Shown here: positions 6,279 through 8,006 of the stretch, piece by piece
How positions within the stretch are numbered: the first letter of the stretch is position 1
How the letters are laid out: each line of letters starts with the position of its first letter
From: FEN-1297 sp046704255
Lineage (GTDB): Bacteria > Bacteroidota > Ignavibacteria > Ignavibacteriales > Ignavibacteriaceae
Assembly: GCA_046704255.1 (NCBI GenBank)
Contig: JBJKSH010000093.1
Coordinates: 1-8,006, forward strand
Direction of reading: 5' to 3'
DNA: 8,006 nucleotides
Program-made: the position numbers and the translations under genes
The notes under the pieces: model-generated
Told to the model about the DNA's origin: nothing
Database searches by the model: none
Seen by the model: the letters and a program-made list of their open reading frames with translations, nothing else

Positions 6279-7829
6279 ATGTTGAAGCTTATAAAAATAA
6301 TATCTTTTATTGTATTGATGTTCATTGTTTCATCTTGTGTTAAAAATGCAGTTGATAATCCGATTGGTAATAAGGCGCCGCATACAGGTGTATTTTTATA
6401 TCCTGATTCTTCAATAAGCAAGCAGCCGAGTAAAATTGAGGTGCATTGGTGGGGTGATGATCCGGATGGATTTGTTATAGGATATTATTTTTCATGGGAC
6501 AACAAGCATTGGACATTTACAAAATCCAATGACAGTCTTTTTGCTTTACAGATTGGAATAACCGATACTAACTATGTCTTCCGGGTTTCGGCAGTGGATA
6601 ACGGCGGCAACGGAATTTATGATACCGATATTAAACAAAACGGAATTGATTACGGTCCCGAGCCTTTCACAGATAAAAACGGTAACGGAGTTTGGGATCC
6701 TGGAGAAGATTTTACGGATATCGGATTAATAGATCCGCATCCGGCTTCAATTAAATTCCCGATTAAGAATTCTGCCCCTATAGTTCAAATTGATCCTTTA
6801 ACTATTTTACCGGATACTTCTTTTCCCGTTATGTCTTTCGGGTGGTTCGCAAGTGATATTGACGGCGATGCAACTATAAAGAGTATCAATATTGCTCTTA
6901 ATGATACTTCTAATCCGTCTAATATAATATCATTGGATGGAAGCGTTAGGAATATTTCGTTAAGAGCTACGAATTTTTCATCCGATTCTCCATTAATGGA
7001 TATATTAATCGGCGGCCAGGAATCCAAAATTGCTGATCAAAAATTACCGGGGCTTAAACTAAACAATAATAACAGATTTTATGTTCAAGCCGAAGATATT
7101 TCTGGAGCTAAATCCCCTTTTCTTGCAATGCCCGGTAAAGGAATTAATTGGTATGTTAAAAAACCAAGCGGGCAATTGTTGATTGTAGATGATTATTCGA
7201 CTTCAGATGATGCCGGATCATTTTATAATTCAATGTTTTCAGATAGCCTGGGTTTAAACGGTAAATTTGATATTTTTGATTTATATTCAAATCCCAAAAT
7301 CTCTCTGCCATCCTATGCAAAATCCAGTGTAACCGTTTTGTTAACACTAAAATTATTTAAATATGTATTTTGGTATACCGATAATAACCCATCGCTTGAT
7401 CTTTTAAGTTCGGTAACTCAGGATTATTTGACTGCGGGCGGCAAAATTGCTTTCTCAATGCAGTTCCCCCAAACAATAGATCTTTCAACAATACAAAGCT
7501 TTTTACCTATAAGTGCCGACTCCAGCGATTCAAAACTTTCTCTTTTCGGAGGTGTTAAGATAGCTCCTGTAAGTACGCAGCCGGATTATCCTGCTCTGCA
7601 GTTATCTACTACAATATTCAGGGTAAAATCTTTTTACGTAAACCCGTTGGGTGCCGTACCTATTTATTATTTCCCTAATAAAGAAATGAAGGGATATATC
7701 GGATTTACGGATAACCAAAAGAAAATGTTCTTTATCGGAATACCTCTTCATAAAGCAGCAGGAGGAAATGCTAACGTAAAGGCTTTACTGAAAAAAGTAT
7801 TCTTTACAGATTTTGGATTAACGCAATGA
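6279..7829 (+). CDS. Outer-surface or periplasmic lipoprotein with Ig-like units, Ca loop and Rossmann-like C-terminal domain
   Basis: The 516-residue product begins with a lipoprotein signal: K3, K6, a hydrophobic stretch and the lipobox V17-S-S-C20, so Cys20 should be lipidated. Two Ig/fibronectin-like units follow (~34-110 and ~165-290), both with W-x-x-x-D-x-D-G (W57 to G64, W189 to G196). Between them are D107-N-G-G-N-G (a loose calcium loop) and D132-x-N-x-N-G-x-W-D-P-G-E143, a full EF-hand-like loop nearly identical to that of the 1848 gene. From ~299 the chain changes character: QLLIVDDY (a strand with acidic turn), KLFKYVFWYTD, YLTAGGKIAFS and a C-terminal KKMFFIGIPLH. This recalls a class I glutamine-amidotransferase-like Rossmann fold, but without a recognisable Cys-His-Glu triad. 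The start is the ATG at 6279, with no Shine-Dalgarno in its A-rich leader. The stop overlaps the next start (ATGA). It has none of the SusD features I know. I infer a surface accessory of the following receptor. Confidence 0.85.
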   Translation: MLKLIKIISFIVLMFIVSSCVKNAVDNPIGNKAPHTGVFLYPDSSISKQPSKIEVHWWGDDPDGFVIGYYFSWDNKHWTFTKSNDSLFALQIGITDTNYVFRVSAVDNGGNGIYDTDIKQNGIDYGPEPFTDKNGNGVWDPGEDFTDIGLIDPHPASIKFPIKNSAPIVQIDPLTILPDTSFPVMSFGWFASDIDGDATIKSINIALNDTSNPSNIISLDGSVRNISLRATNFSSDSPLMDILIGGQESKIADQKLPGLKLNNNNRFYVQAEDISGAKSPFLAMPGKGINWYVKKPSGQLLIVDDYSTSDDAGSFYNSMFSDSLGLNGKFDIFDLYSNPKISLPSYAKSSVTVLLTLKLFKYVFWYTDNNPSLDLLSSVTQDYLTAGGKIAFSMQFPQTIDLSTIQSFLPISADSSDSKLSLFGGVKIAPVSTQPDYPALQLSTTIFRVKSFYVNPLGAVPIYYFPNKEMKGYIGFTDNQKKMFFIGIPLHKAAGGNANVKALLKKVFFTDFGLTQ

Positions 7830-8006
7830 TTAAAAAATTTATAACCGTAATTTTATTCATTAGTATTACGGCATTAGCCTACGGGCAAAACACCGGAAAA
7901 CTGACGGGCAAAATTATAGACAAGGCAAATAATGAACCTTTAATTGGTGTTAACGTAATGTTAAAAGGAACTTATTACGGCGCCGCCACCGATGTTAACG
8001 GAAAGT
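7826..8006 (+). CDS. Start of a TonB-dependent-receptor-like protein (3' end outside window)
   Basis: The ATG at 7826 overlaps the TGA of the lipoprotein gene in an ATGA junction, and the frame stays open for 60 codons to the window edge. The translation starts MIKKFITVILFISITALAYG, a signal peptide probably cut after Gly20 before Gln21. Then come KLTGKIIDKANNEPLIGVNV and LKGTYYGAATDVNGK. This is the carboxypeptidase-regulatory-like beta-sandwich that precedes the plug and barrel in SusC-type and other Bacteroidota TonB-dependent outer-membrane receptors. The same fold begins the 606-1304 protein (compare GTHKGTTTDSLG with GTYYGAATDVNG). The rest is unseen, so a non-receptor surface protein with the same first domain remains possible. 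The overlap implies translational coupling to the lipoprotein. Confidence 0.8.
   Translation, partial: MIKKFITVILFISITALAYGQNTGKLTGKIIDKANNEPLIGVNVMLKGTYYGAATDVNGK

Noticed and set aside
6785..7347. Antisense open frames opposite the lipoprotein gene
   Set aside because: They lie wholly within a well-supported gene, have no start signals, and their translations show no domain or signal sequence.
6279..7829. SusD-family lipoprotein
   Set aside because: The product is beta-rich with Ig-like units and a Rossmann-like end; it lacks the helical TPR pattern and comes before the receptor, not after it.

Overview
The window reads as chromosomal DNA from the Bacteroidota/Chlorobiota side of the FCB superphylum, most like the class Ignavibacteria. 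The main reasons are a textbook C-terminal type A sorting domain of the type IX secretion system (T9SS) on the 3983-6130 product, the start of a TonB-dependent-receptor-like protein with a carboxypeptidase-regulatory-like N-terminus, high AT content with almost no coding on the minus strand, and mostly weak Shine-Dalgarno signals. The lineage call comes from memory of protein families, not from a search.

Region 1 (1-1304) holds the end of a membrane-anchored protein with a jelly-roll-like domain. Thirteen bases later comes a small secreted protein that looks like the N-terminal extension plus plug of a TonB receptor with no barrel. Region 2 (1305-1847) is about 540 bases of very AT-rich DNA without a gene. 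It carries a 15-bp perfect inverted repeat next to the upstream stop codon, several weak AT hairpins, loose Bacteroidota-type promoter motifs, and a 17-bp palindrome just before the next gene.

Region 3 (1848-8006) is a run of four plus-strand genes for exported proteins. They are a 706-residue surface protein with an EF-hand-like calcium loop, a fibronectin III-like domain and a sorting-like C-terminus; a 715-residue T9SS cargo protein with two OB-fold-like modules around an Ig-like domain; a 516-residue lipoprotein with two Ig-like units, a calcium loop and a Rossmann-like C-terminal domain; and the beginning of a TonB-dependent-receptor-like protein. Gaps are 14 bases, 148 bases (with three copies of a 13-bp palindrome) and a 4-base ATGA overlap.

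I infer that region 3 is a cell-surface module: two proteins displayed or released through T9SS, and a lipoprotein translationally coupled to an outer-membrane receptor. This recalls SusC/SusD pairing, but the lipoprotein precedes the receptor and does not look like SusD. The substrate cannot be read from the sequence. I see no RNA genes, CRISPR array, transposase or phage gene.
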